A DNA stretch of 64,000 bases from G963662675 sp963662675 (GCA_963662675.2 CAXXHP010000004.1:62001-126000), one strand, 5' to 3'; positions 43,829-52,742 are shown, numbered from the stretch's first letter. The notes: a model not told the origin generated them from the sequence alone. Translations and numbers: made by a program.

Positions 43829-44890
43829 ATGAGTAGAATTTTAGTAGTAAATCCGGGAGCTACATCTACCAAAATAGGTGTATTTGATGATGAGCAGATT
43901 TGTGTGAGCAAAAGTATTGATCACCAGGGAGAAGAGTTGAAGATGTTTGATCGGGTTTTTGATCAGTTTCAGTATAGAATAGATTTAATAACTAGAGTTT
44001 TAGAGGAAGCTGGGATTTCTCTAGAATCATTAGATTCTGTCGTTGGAAGGGGAGGTCTTCTAAAACCAATACCTAGCGGAACATATGTTGTAAATCAAGC
44101 GATGTTGGACGATCTCAAGGAAGCAGTGCGTGGGGAACATGCTTCAAATCTGGGGGGGGTGATTGCAAATGCTATTGCAGCACCATTAAATATTCCAGCT
44201 TTCATTGTAGATCCTGTTGCGGTTGATGAACTAGAACCTGTTGCACGAATTTCCGGAATGCCCGAACTTCCTCGGATCAGTTTATCTCATGCTTTAAACA
44301 GCAAAGCTGTAGCCAGAAAGGTTGCAAAAGAAATGGGGCAGAAGTATAGTGATATGAATTTTATTGTTGCCCACATGGGGAGTGGTATTACCATTTCGGC
44401 ACATAAAAACGGACGAGCAATTGACGTTAATACAAATCAGGATGAAGGCCCTTTCGCTCCAGATCGTTGTGGTAGTTTGCCTGCATGGTCATTAATAAAA
44501 TTGTGCTATTCTGGAAAATATACCGAGCAAGAATTGATCAAAAAGACATTGGGCTCAGGAGGAATGTTTGCCTATTTGGGCACAAAAGACATTCGCGAAG
44601 CCAAGAAGATGGCTGAGGCTGGTAATGAACAGGCACAAATTGTATTAAATGCAATGGTATATCAGGTGTGTAAGGAAATTGGTGCTATGTCTGCCGTTTT
44701 ATATGGTAAGGTTGATCGAATTATTATTACAGGTGGAATAGCTCATAATATATTTATTACAGACGAAATAAAAGAAAGGGTTGGATATATCGCTCCTGTT
44801 GTGATCATTCCAGGGGAAGAAGAACTTGAATCTCTTGCTGCAGGTGCACTTAGAGTATTAAAAGGCGAAGAGGAGCCTTGTGTATATTGA
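43829..44890 (+). CDS. buk: Butyrate kinase
   Basis: The 353-residue ASKHA-fold acyl kinase shows ILVVNPGATSTKIGVFDDE (phosphate 1), SVVGRGGLLKPIPSGTYVVN, GEHASNLGGVIANAIA, FIVDPVAVDEL, FIVAHMGSGITISAHKNGR and IIITGGIAHN. It makes ATP from acyl phosphate and ADP; butyryl, isobutyryl or other branched acids are possible. It is the first gene of a rightward operon with ptb 24 bases downstream. Confidence 0.94.
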   Translation: MSRILVVNPGATSTKIGVFDDEQICVSKSIDHQGEELKMFDRVFDQFQYRIDLITRVLEEAGISLESLDSVVGRGGLLKPIPSGTYVVNQAMLDDLKEAVRGEHASNLGGVIANAIAAPLNIPAFIVDPVAVDELEPVARISGMPELPRISLSHALNSKAVARKVAKEMGQKYSDMNFIVAHMGSGITISAHKNGRAIDVNTNQDEGPFAPDRCGSLPAWSLIKLCYSGKYTEQELIKKTLGSGGMFAYLGTKDIREAKKMAEAGNEQAQIVLNAMVYQVCKEIGAMSAVLYGKVDRIIITGGIAHNIFITDEIKERVGYIAPVVIIPGEEELESLAAGALRVLKGEEEPCVY

Positions 44891-44914
44891 ATCCAGAAAT
44901 AAAAGAGAAATAGA

Positions 44915-45820
44915 ATGTTAGTCAATTTTGAAAAAGTAAAAGAAGAAGCAAAGCAACTAGGTGAGGTTACCGTTTCAATAGCTGTTGCTCAGGATCGAGA
45001 GGTTCTTGAAGCAGTAAAAGATGCCAATGAGCAAGGACTTATCAATGCGATTTTGGTTGGTGATGAAGCAGAAATTCTCCCAATTTACGAAGAGCTGGGT
45101 CTTAGCAGTTGTTCTAGAATTGTGCATGAACCTGATATTGATAAGGCCTCATTGAAGGCTGCTGAATTAGTACGAACGGGCGAAGCACAAATTTTAATGA
45201 AAGGATTAGTTAATAGCAGTAATTTTTTACGAGCTGCATTAAATCAGCAAGTTGGACTTCGCTCCGGAAAAATATTGTGTCATTTTGCTGCTTTCGAAAT
45301 TCCAGGAGAAAAGAAACTTGCTTTTCATACAGACGGAGGGATGAATATTGCTCCTACACTTGATGAGAAAAAACAAATTCTAATTAATGCAGTGGAGGTT
45401 TTGCATGCTATGGGAGTTAAAAAACCCAATGTTGCGGTGTTGACAGCTAATGAGCAAGTAAATCCGAAAATGCCAGCCACAATAGATGCAAAAGCATTAT
45501 TCGATATGTGCCAGAATGGTGAATTGCCCTTGTGTGTTGTTGAAGGTCCTATTGCTATGGATGTCGCTGCAAGTGCAGAGGCAGCCAAACATAAAGGGAT
45601 TGAAAGTAAGATTGCTGGGGACGTAGACCTTTTTCTTGTACCAACAATTGAAGCAGGAAATATGGTTGGAAAAACACTCGTGAATTATGCGAAAGCTAAA
45701 ATAGGAGGAGTAATAATTGGAGCAACACATCCAATTGTGATGGTTTCAAGGAGTGATAATTCTGAGGCAAAACTGAATTCAATTGCACTTGCATGCCTAA
45801 TGTCAAAAAGAGGGAATTAA
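44915..45820 (+). CDS. ptb: Phosphate butyryltransferase
   Basis: The 301-residue protein matches the Ptb/Pta family: VSIAVAQDREVLEAVKDA, AILVGDEAEI, ILMKGLVNSSNFLRA, FHTDGGMNIAP, AVLTANEQVNPKMPAT, GPIAMDVAAS, FLVPTIEAGNMVGKTL and GVIIGATHPIVMVSRSD. It converts acyl-CoA and phosphate to acyl phosphate, which Buk uses for ATP. The stop overlaps the next start (TAATG). Confidence 0.94.
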   Translation: MLVNFEKVKEEAKQLGEVTVSIAVAQDREVLEAVKDANEQGLINAILVGDEAEILPIYEELGLSSCSRIVHEPDIDKASLKAAELVRTGEAQILMKGLVNSSNFLRAALNQQVGLRSGKILCHFAAFEIPGEKKLAFHTDGGMNIAPTLDEKKQILINAVEVLHAMGVKKPNVAVLTANEQVNPKMPATIDAKALFDMCQNGELPLCVVEGPIAMDVAASAEAAKHKGIESKIAGDVDLFLVPTIEAGNMVGKTLVNYAKAKIGGVIIGATHPIVMVSRSDNSEAKLNSIALACLMSKRGN

Positions 45821-46473
45821 TGAAAAAAGGTGATTTTATATGGGTTGCAGTACTATGTGCTGTTTCTGCATTTCTTATTGTTCCATCGTTGCACGAAATC
45901 TTTGTTAGTGCAACAAATGCACATCCTTATTTAATGGGATTTGCCAAGTTTGCTATTCTGGCAACAATGGGAGAACTACTTACGTTAAGAACCATTTTCG
46001 GGAAGTGGATCCCACCAATGGGGATGATTTACAAGACTATTATTTGGGGGTTTATCGGAATGTGCATCGTCTTAATGTTCGGTTTGTTCTCATCTGGTGT
46101 TGTCGGGTTAGAAGAAAAAGGACTTCTTTTTGAAACCACAGGTTTTTTAGGGAAACTATCTACGGCTTTCTTTATTAGTGCTTTCATGAACCTGACCTTT
46201 GCACCAGTTTTTATGGCTGCTCATCGGTTTACGGATACCTATATTGATATGCGTACTGAGAATAAGACTGTAACAATGAGTCAAGTTATGGACGAGATTG
46301 ATTGGAAGGGATTTATCCGTTTTGTTGTTGGGAAAACAGTTCCGTTTTTTTGGATTCCTGCACACACGATTACTTTTCTGTTACCTGTCCAATATCGTGT
46401 AATTTCTGCTGCATATTTGTCAATTGCACTCGGTTTAATCCTTGCATATGCAAGAAGAAAAAATACAAATTAA
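45820..46473 (+). CDS. Mpv17/PMP22-like integral membrane protein
   Basis: The 217-residue protein is read from ATG 45820, which overlaps the ptb stop by one base (an earlier in-frame ATG at 45793 lies inside ptb). It has about five to six hydrophobic segments, and IPPMGMIYKTIIWGFIGM and FFWIPAHTITFLLPVQYRVI resemble the Mpv17/PMP22 family pattern. Its function in bacteria is unknown. Its tight position between ptb and iorA suggests a role in transport or membrane handling of the acids made by this operon (inference). Confidence 0.6.
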   Translation: MKKGDFIWVAVLCAVSAFLIVPSLHEIFVSATNAHPYLMGFAKFAILATMGELLTLRTIFGKWIPPMGMIYKTIIWGFIGMCIVLMFGLFSSGVVGLEEKGLLFETTGFLGKLSTAFFISAFMNLTFAPVFMAAHRFTDTYIDMRTENKTVTMSQVMDEIDWKGFIRFVVGKTVPFFWIPAHTITFLLPVQYRVISAAYLSIALGLILAYARRKNTN

Positions 46474-46505
46474 CATAAAACAATAATAAATAAAGATTAG
46501 TAAGG

Positions 46506-48284
46506 ATGATGAAATTGTTAACAGGGAATGAGGCTGTTGCCTTGGGTGCATGGGAGGCTGGTATTTCCTATGCATGTGCTTATCCCGGAACGCCAAGTAC
46601 TGAAATATTGGAGAATATAGCTGGATACTATAAAAAAGATATTTTGGCAGAATGGGCACCAAACGAGAAAGTGGCGTTGGAGTGTGTTATTGGTGCTTCT
46701 ATCGCTGGAGTTAGATCAATTTCTACCATGAAAATGGTCGGTGTAAATGTTGCTGCTGACCCATTATTTAGTTTCGCATATTCAGGGGTGAATGGAGGGA
46801 TGATGCTTGTTTCTGCGGATGACCCTGGCTTACATTCATCGCAGAATGAACAGGATAATCGCTATTATGCCAAGTTTGCAAAAATTGCGATGCTTGAACC
46901 TAGCAACAGTCAGGAGTCAAAGGATATGGTAAAAGCAGCTATGGAAATCAGCGAGCAGTACGATACTCCTATTTTATTCAGGATGACAACGCGAATTTGC
47001 CATAGTAAAAGTCCTGTTGAAGCAGGGGAAAGAGTAACTCCTACTAAAAAACCGTATGTAAAAGATTTAAATAAATACGACTTAGTTCCAAGTGTTTCAC
47101 GCAAATTACATGTTGTACTCGAAGATAAACTGACGCAACTTCAGCAATTCTCAGAAGAAACTCCGCTAAACTATATTGAATGGAACAATAAAAAAATTGG
47201 TATTGTTTCTTCTGGAGTAGCATACCAATATGCGAAAGAAGTATTTGGCGAAAATGCGTCATTCCTAAAACTCGGATTTACTTTTCCATTACCGATTGAA
47301 AAAATCAGGGCTTTTGCCAAAGAGGTTGAAACCCTTTATGTAATTGAAGAACTGGAGCCTTTCATTGAAGAACAAATGAAAGCTGCCGGAATTGATTGTA
47401 TTGGTAAAGAGAAAATCTCTAATCTTGGAGAGCTTACTCCTGAAATTATCGCACAGGCTCTTCTTGGTGAAGAACGAGAAATTATTGATGTCGATAGAAG
47501 TTCAGTTGCTAATCGTCCACCAACTTTATGTGCAGGTTGTCCTCACCGTGGTTTTTTCTTTGAATTGAAGAAATTAAAGAATGTGATGATTACCGGGGAT
47601 ATTGGTTGTTATTCGCTAGGCGGAAGCGAACCATTGAATGCAAAAGATACAACCATTTGTATGGGAGCCAGCATTAGTATGGGACATGGTGCACAGAAAG
47701 CATTCGATTTATTTGATGAAAATAAACGTACCATTTCTACAATTGGAGACTCAACGTTCTTTCATACAGGTATTAATAGCTTAATGCACGTTGCTTATAA
47801 CCGCAGTAGCCACATTACTTGTATTCTAGATAACCGAATTACAGGAATGACCGGGCATCAGGAAAATCCGGGTACCGGTTATACATTGATGGGAATGCCA
47901 ACAAAGGAAGTCAGCATTGAGGCTGTTTGTCGCGCAATTGGTATTGATCATGTTCGTACCATTAATCCGATTAACTTAGAAGAGGTAAAAGAAACGTTGA
48001 AATGGGCAATGGATTTGGATGAGCCATCTGTGATTATTACACGTTGGCCTTGTGTCTTGAAAAAGTTTTCACCTGAAGATAAAAAAGAATTTGGCAACTA
48101 TATGGGTAAATGCCAGGTGGTTGAAGACAAGTGTACTGGCTGTAGGGCTTGTATTCGATGTGGTTGCCCTGCACTTCAGTATTCAAAAGAAACGAACAAG
48201 GTGACAATTGACCCAATACAGTGCGTTGCGTGTGAGGTATGTAAACAAATTTGTAAATTCGATGCAATAGAAAGGATTAAGTAA
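46506..48284 (+). CDS. iorA: Indolepyruvate:ferredoxin oxidoreductase alpha subunit
   Basis: The 592-residue protein starts LLTGNEAVALGAWEAG and YACAYPGTPSTEI (pyrimidine-binding domain). The TPP domain is marked by CAGCPHRGFFFELKK, GDIGCYSLGG and TIGDSTFFHTGINSL. Two C-terminal [4Fe-4S] motifs follow: KCTGCRACIRCGCPAL and CVACEVCKQICKFDA. The enzyme oxidatively decarboxylates aryl (or branched) 2-oxoacids to acyl-CoA, reducing ferredoxin. iorB follows after two bases. Reduced ferredoxin or NADH could be reoxidised by the [FeFe]-hydrogenase encoded in this window. Confidence 0.95.
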   Translation: MMKLLTGNEAVALGAWEAGISYACAYPGTPSTEILENIAGYYKKDILAEWAPNEKVALECVIGASIAGVRSISTMKMVGVNVAADPLFSFAYSGVNGGMMLVSADDPGLHSSQNEQDNRYYAKFAKIAMLEPSNSQESKDMVKAAMEISEQYDTPILFRMTTRICHSKSPVEAGERVTPTKKPYVKDLNKYDLVPSVSRKLHVVLEDKLTQLQQFSEETPLNYIEWNNKKIGIVSSGVAYQYAKEVFGENASFLKLGFTFPLPIEKIRAFAKEVETLYVIEELEPFIEEQMKAAGIDCIGKEKISNLGELTPEIIAQALLGEEREIIDVDRSSVANRPPTLCAGCPHRGFFFELKKLKNVMITGDIGCYSLGGSEPLNAKDTTICMGASISMGHGAQKAFDLFDENKRTISTIGDSTFFHTGINSLMHVAYNRSSHITCILDNRITGMTGHQENPGTGYTLMGMPTKEVSIEAVCRAIGIDHVRTINPINLEEVKETLKWAMDLDEPSVIITRWPCVLKKFSPEDKKEFGNYMGKCQVVEDKCTGCRACIRCGCPALQYSKETNKVTIDPIQCVACEVCKQICKFDAIERIK

Positions 48285-48286
48285 TC

Positions 48287-48868
48287 ATGAATAATGACGT
48301 AAAAAACATACTCCTTGTCGGTGTAGGTGGGCAAGGAACCATTTTGGTAAGTAAAATTTTGTCTTCCGGATTACTAAATGCCGGTTACGATGTTAAGATG
48401 TCGGAAGTACATGGAATGGCTCAACGTGGAGGTAGTGTCAGTACTCAAGTCCGCTTTGGTAAAAAAGTATATTCTCCATTGATGGGTAAAGGTGAAGCTG
48501 ATATTTTAGTGTCTTTTGAAATTATGGAAGCATTGCGCTGGCTTGATTTTTTAAAACCAACGGGAAAAGTAGTGGTAAACGACTACAAAATCCCTTCAGC
48601 TCCAATCTTATTTGGTAAAGTTGATTATCCGGAAGGTGTCGCTGAAATAATATCATCTAAAGCGAATACTTCAATTATTAAAGCTGCAGAAATTGCCAAA
48701 GAATTAGGTAATGCACGCACAATGAATATTGTTCTTTTTGGTGCTTTAATAAAAGGTCTGAATTTAACAGATATTGATTGGGAAGCAGCTATTCGTGAAA
48801 ATGTGAAACCTCAGTTCATAGATATAAATATTGCTGCATTAAATGCAGGTATGGCAACTGTAAATTAG
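48287..48868 (+). CDS. iorB: Indolepyruvate:ferredoxin oxidoreductase beta subunit
   Basis: The 193-residue gamma-domain protein shows NILLVGVGGQGTILVSKIL and SEVHGMAQRGGSVSTQVRFG, then LVSFEIMEALRWLDFL. It is the CoA-binding partner of IorA and is translated two bases after it. The length is standard. Confidence 0.95.
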   Translation: MNNDVKNILLVGVGGQGTILVSKILSSGLLNAGYDVKMSEVHGMAQRGGSVSTQVRFGKKVYSPLMGKGEADILVSFEIMEALRWLDFLKPTGKVVVNDYKIPSAPILFGKVDYPEGVAEIISSKANTSIIKAAEIAKELGNARTMNIVLFGALIKGLNLTDIDWEAAIRENVKPQFIDINIAALNAGMATVN

Positions 48869-48895
48869 AAAAGTAAGAACCTAACTAAATTAATA

Positions 48896-48903
48896 AAGGA
48901 GGA
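48896..48903 (+). promoter_or_regulatory. Strong Shine-Dalgarno AAGGAGGA
   Basis: A near-consensus AGGAGG lies seven bases before ATG 48910. Bacteroidota rarely use such sites and most genes in this window lack one, so it decides the start and hints at a foreign origin. Confidence 0.7.
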
Positions 48904-48909
48904 ATAATA

Positions 48910-49848
48910 ATGAAGATATTAGCCTTATCAGGGGGGAGTAAAAATGGGAGTAATGATGCCATGGCCAGAGAAGCCCTAATGGGTGCAAAACAAACTGGTG
49001 CCGAAATTGAATTTATCCGTCTTCTCGATTTGGATTTAAAGCCTTGCTCCGGTTGCATTGCTTGTGTAAATGGGTTGATGATGGGAACCAACGGTGATTG
49101 TGTTATTAAGGATGACATGGACTGGTTGGCAGAAAAGATCTTCGAAGCAGACGGTATAATTTGGGTGATGCCAATTTTCGATAAAGGTGCACCTGCAGTA
49201 CTGCATCTCGTGCGAGATCGTCTATTTGGACCTGCGTATGATACAGGAATAAACATTGTTGCAGGAAAAATTGCAGAAAAAACTGGGAAAGGTGGCCCAG
49301 ACCCACGAAAGTTAATAGAGAAAGTAACTAGCTTCATTGGCATTGGTGGTAGCGATTGGTCAACACGCATTTCGGCTGATCTTAACGTACTTGCCATGAC
49401 ACGTAAGTGGAAAGTGATTGATGATTTAGTTTTCGAATGGAGTAAATCAATTATCTTGGATGATAAAGCCGTTGCACAATGTCATCAGCTTGGTGAAAAT
49501 ATTGCAAAAGCAGCTGCGGATGTTGAGAATGCAAAATTTATGGGAGATTCAGGTGTTTGTCCTAACTGTCACTCGCGTAACTTTTATTTTGCACTTGATA
49601 ATACTGCAATCTGTGTGGTTTGTGGAATTGAGGGTGAAATGCAATTCATCGATGGTAAAATCCAGTTTATCTTCCCGGAAGAAATGTATCAGCATGCACA
49701 CAATACGATACCTGGTAAAATGAAACACATGGATGATATTTATCGCAACGAAACTAAGCTCAAAGAAGAAAAGAAACTTCCGGAGTTTAAAAACAGGGTT
49801 CAAAAGTATAAAGATTTTATCCAGGCAACTTTACCCGAGAAAGCATAA
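48910..49848 (+). CDS. Flavodoxin-fold FMN reductase with Cys motif and zinc ribbon, candidate flavone reductase-like enzyme
   Basis: The 312-residue protein has three parts. Residues 1-190 form an NADPH-dependent FMN reductase/flavodoxin fold: MKILALSGGSKNGSNDAMA (phosphate loop), then KPCSGCIACVNG...GDC (Cys pattern like iron-sulfur flavoproteins) and WVMPIFDKGAPA. A C-terminal zinc-ribbon-like segment CPNCHSRNF...CVVCG lies near 217-240. A hydrophilic helical tail ends it. Neighbours are a phloretin-hydrolase-family gene and a chalcone-isomerase homologue, so a role as flavone/flavonol reductase (as FLR of Flavonifractor plautii) or as chalcone reductase is a context inference. The fold alone fits many quinone or nitro reductases. 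Confidence 0.75.
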   Translation: MKILALSGGSKNGSNDAMAREALMGAKQTGAEIEFIRLLDLDLKPCSGCIACVNGLMMGTNGDCVIKDDMDWLAEKIFEADGIIWVMPIFDKGAPAVLHLVRDRLFGPAYDTGINIVAGKIAEKTGKGGPDPRKLIEKVTSFIGIGGSDWSTRISADLNVLAMTRKWKVIDDLVFEWSKSIILDDKAVAQCHQLGENIAKAAADVENAKFMGDSGVCPNCHSRNFYFALDNTAICVVCGIEGEMQFIDGKIQFIFPEEMYQHAHNTIPGKMKHMDDIYRNETKLKEEKKLPEFKNRVQKYKDFIQATLPEKA

Positions 49849-49916
49849 GCAAATAATATAAATCTGGGAAATAGTAACGAATTCAATCGTTTTAAATTAA
49901 GTGTATTTTAAAAAAT

Positions 49917-50534
49917 ATGAAAGTAAAACAAGATAAAGCAGGAACACATATTGATTGGCAACATGAAGGAATTACCCCAAAAATGATTGATTGGTTCTGG
50001 AGCAATATGGAAAAAAGTTTTCTTTTATGGCATCCTGAAGAACACCAACCATTAACATGGGCAATACCACCAAAGCATGGAAACCATCTAGGCGCGGTTC
50101 ATTTAGCACCACAAACATGGTCTGATGGTACGTTCCAGAATTTATATATCCGATTTGAAGATTTACAGGATATTCCAGAGTTTGTTCGAAACTATATTGT
50201 GTATGAGCATGCCGTAGTTGTTGCTGGATTGGGCTTTGGTCCGGAGAGTTTAGATGTAGATGAACCTATGGGATATCGGATACATCAATGGCAAAAAACG
50301 GATTATGGTGTAGTCGGTCAGTCCAATGCAATAGGCCTTAAAAAGAAAGAAACTCCTGAGCAAGGAATGGTGTGGGCAAAACATGCCGGGCAAGAAGTTG
50401 GTAACTGGGGAGTTTTTCTTCCACAAATATATAACCTGTTTAAAGTAGTTACCAATCCTGAATATAATCCATATACAGACCTTTCCATTGAAGGAACAGG
50501 TGAGAATATGAGATATAAATACATCAAAAAATAA
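49917..50534 (+). CDS. DAPG hydrolase/phloretin hydrolase family protein (short form)
   Basis: The 205-residue protein resembles the family of PhlG (2,4-diacetylphloroglucinol hydrolase) and Eubacterium ramulus phloretin hydrolase, which cut the C-C bond between the phloroglucinol ring and an acyl chain. Shared features are MIDWFWSNMEKSFLLWHPEE, GAVHLAPQTW (H62) and KHAGQEVGNWGVFLPQIYN, where H156-x3-E160 corresponds to the zinc H-x3-E of PhlG. It is about 90 residues shorter than PhlG, missing mainly the N-terminal part. In this context the expected reaction is dihydrochalcone to phloroglucinol plus arylpropionate. It lies 7 bases before the chalcone-isomerase gene. Confidence 0.72.
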   Translation: MKVKQDKAGTHIDWQHEGITPKMIDWFWSNMEKSFLLWHPEEHQPLTWAIPPKHGNHLGAVHLAPQTWSDGTFQNLYIRFEDLQDIPEFVRNYIVYEHAVVVAGLGFGPESLDVDEPMGYRIHQWQKTDYGVVGQSNAIGLKKKETPEQGMVWAKHAGQEVGNWGVFLPQIYNLFKVVTNPEYNPYTDLSIEGTGENMRYKYIKK

Positions 50535-50541
50535 TGAAGAT

Positions 50542-51333
50542 ATGATCAGAAGTTATTTGTTAATCAATTTAACCAGTTGGGATTATCTCCCTATGATGGA
50601 TAGATGGTTATATAAAGACCATGCTTGTGAAACAATGAGTCAGTTAGCTCCAATATTGAACCGTTATACAACATACCGTGCAGTTCCTGCCCCAGAAGGT
50701 GCAGAAGCTTATGGCTATTATAACTGGCGCATGACTGAACATTGGTGGGCCGAAAGTCCTTTTAAAGTTGGAGCAATGGGGCATGGTAGTGCAATTTCTG
50801 AGGTGTGGCCTGAAGATTATAATGAGGCTGTTGGTATTCCTAAAACTGAAGATGCACGTGGTAGAGTTTGGAAAGCCAAAGCACCTGCTTTTGTTTTTGT
50901 TACTCCACGTCCGACTGAAGATTTCCTAGGGCGTGGCTTGCGTATCGAAGATGGTAATATCATCCGTTGGGTAACGGTACATAAATATCCTGAAGGTGTT
51001 ACAAGAGAAGAAGGTGATAAATGGTTTAATGAGGTACATGCTCCTGAAGTATGCAAACAACCGGGTTTGAAACGTTTTTTTAGTTTTAGCGCTGTTGATC
51101 CAACACCTATGATTGGTCCGTTTGTTCGGGTTTCTGAGCTTTGGTACGAAAATCATTCCGCCTGGAAAAATGCAGTTGTTGATAATCCTCCAGCCTATAC
51201 AAAACCTGCTTGGGCTAAATATGACAAGTACCCATTCCTAGAACCTGAAGTCGATTTTGTTTCTACTTTCTTACTTGAAAGACCCGAATGTGATTTCTTG
51301 AAAGACTACAGAGGCTACAACATTACGGCATAA
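50542..51333 (+). CDS. Bacterial-type chalcone isomerase homologue
   Basis: The 263-residue protein follows the Eubacterium ramulus chalcone isomerase (two ferredoxin-like domains, unrelated to plant CHI) along its length, as I remember that sequence: WLYKDHACETM aligns with its WIYKVHIPDSI, placing H27 at the catalytic His; MTEHWW; a GRGLRIEDG block; YPEGVTREEGDKW; ELWYENHSAW; KPAWAKYDKYPFLEP; and the terminal NYRGY-like KDYRGYNIT. It would interconvert flavanones and chalcones, opening the C ring for hydrolysis by the preceding gene product. It is slightly shorter than the E. ramulus enzyme. An EthD-like dimeric barrel of other function is the alternative. Confidence 0.75.
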   Translation: MIRSYLLINLTSWDYLPMMDRWLYKDHACETMSQLAPILNRYTTYRAVPAPEGAEAYGYYNWRMTEHWWAESPFKVGAMGHGSAISEVWPEDYNEAVGIPKTEDARGRVWKAKAPAFVFVTPRPTEDFLGRGLRIEDGNIIRWVTVHKYPEGVTREEGDKWFNEVHAPEVCKQPGLKRFFSFSAVDPTPMIGPFVRVSELWYENHSAWKNAVVDNPPAYTKPAWAKYDKYPFLEPEVDFVSTFLLERPECDFLKDYRGYNITA

Positions 51334-51352
51334 CAGGATAATATTATTTTCT

Positions 51353-52012
51353 ATGAAAAAAATTCTTACTGCATCAGAAGCAGTTGAAATTATTAAAGAT
51401 GGTGATGTTGTTATGATTGGAGGCTTCCTTCGTGGAGGTCGTCCGGAGTCATTGATAACCGCCATGACTCAAATTGATGCAGGTAACATTACATTGATTA
51501 GTTCCGATACAGGTGTTGTGGACAGCCCGATGCATGAATTAACCAAAACCGGTAAAATCAAGGAGCTTTATGCCTCTTATATTGGAGCTAATCCTGAATC
51601 GGGAAGGCTTTATATGACAGGAGAAGCAAAAGTACATCTTGTTCCTCAAGGTTCTTTGGCTGAAAAAATTCGTGCTGGTGGTGCTGGTTTAGGTGGCTTT
51701 TTAACGCCAACAGGTGTTGGTACTATCGTGGAAGAGGGCAAGCAGAAAATGGAAATCGAGGGTAAGGAGTATTTACTGGAATTACCATTAAAAGCAAATG
51801 TCTCTTTAATTAAAGCAAATGTTGCTGATGAAGTTGGAAATCTTATCATTAAAGGTTCTTCTAAAAACTTTAATGAAGTGATGGCTACAGCTGCCGACTA
51901 TGTTATTGTTGAAACTGAGAAGCTTGTAAAAGCTGGTGAAATAGATCCGGATCACGTTACAGTGCCCGGTGTATATGTTAATGCTATTGTCGTTAAGGAG
52001 GATAAAGCATGA
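51353..52012 (+). CDS. atoD: CoA-transferase subunit A (acetoacetate type)
   Basis: The 219-residue class I CoA-transferase alpha subunit shows ILTASEAVEIIKDGDVVMIG, GGRPESLITAM, GSLAEKIRAGGAGLGGFLTP and VGTIVEEGK. With subunit B (overlap of four bases) it moves CoA between acyl-CoA and acetoacetate or another short acid. In this cluster it can activate the acetoacetate released by the BKACE lyase. The gene symbol is by family, not by proven substrate. Confidence 0.9.
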   Translation: MKKILTASEAVEIIKDGDVVMIGGFLRGGRPESLITAMTQIDAGNITLISSDTGVVDSPMHELTKTGKIKELYASYIGANPESGRLYMTGEAKVHLVPQGSLAEKIRAGGAGLGGFLTPTGVGTIVEEGKQKMEIEGKEYLLELPLKANVSLIKANVADEVGNLIIKGSSKNFNEVMATAADYVIVETEKLVKAGEIDPDHVTVPGVYVNAIVVKEDKA

Positions 52013-52665
52013 AAGGAAGAGAATTAATTTGCAGTCGTGTGGCTCAGGAATTTCATGACGGAGATTATGTGAATCTAGGTATTGGTCTTCCCACTATGGT
52101 AGCCAACTTTATTCCAGAGGGAATACATGTAACCATGCATGCCGAAAATGGCATTCTTGGTGTTGGTCCAACTCCTGAAAGTGGTTGCGAATCTAACGAT
52201 TGTGCCGATGCCGGAGGTAATTATGTAACTACAGTAAAAGGAGCATCTTTCTTTGACAGTTCTACTTCATTTGCAATTATTAGAGGCGGACATTTGGCAA
52301 TGACTGTGTTAGGAGCACTAGAAGTTGACCAAGAAGGGAATTTAGCTAGCTGGATGGTGCCTGGTAAAATGGTTACAGGAATGGGCGGTGCAATGGACTT
52401 GGTGGTAGGTGCCCGTAAAGTAATTATTGCCATGGATCATGTTAATAAAAAAGGGGAATCAAAGATCCTGAAAAAATGCAAGCTCCCACTTACAGCTAAA
52501 AACGAAGTTGATTTAATCGTTACCGATATGGCTGTAATTGAAGTATTGCATGGACGAGGCTTATTGTTGAAAGAAATAGCATCCGGATTAACGGTTGAAG
52601 ATGTTAGAGCAGCTACTGATGCTGAGCTGATGGTTGCCGAAGATGTGAAGGTTATGATGAGTTAA
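52009..52665 (+). CDS. atoA: CoA-transferase subunit B (acetoacetate type)
   Basis: The 218-residue beta subunit has the catalytic Glu at E46 in TMHAENGILGVGPTP, plus NLGIGLPTMVANFIPEG, KGASFFDSSTSFAIIRGGH and WMVPGKMVTGMGGAMDLVVG. Its start overlaps subunit A (ATGA), typical of coupled translation. The reaction covalently forms a glutamyl-CoA intermediate on E46 (family knowledge). Confidence 0.92.
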   Translation: MKGRELICSRVAQEFHDGDYVNLGIGLPTMVANFIPEGIHVTMHAENGILGVGPTPESGCESNDCADAGGNYVTTVKGASFFDSSTSFAIIRGGHLAMTVLGALEVDQEGNLASWMVPGKMVTGMGGAMDLVVGARKVIIAMDHVNKKGESKILKKCKLPLTAKNEVDLIVTDMAVIEVLHGRGLLLKEIASGLTVEDVRAATDAELMVAEDVKVMMS

Positions 52666-52742
52666 TGTTAGTTAGAATATAAACTTTATTCCACGACACA
52701 AATACAATTGAAAAAGGTAAAACTCAATAAAATTTAATCGCT

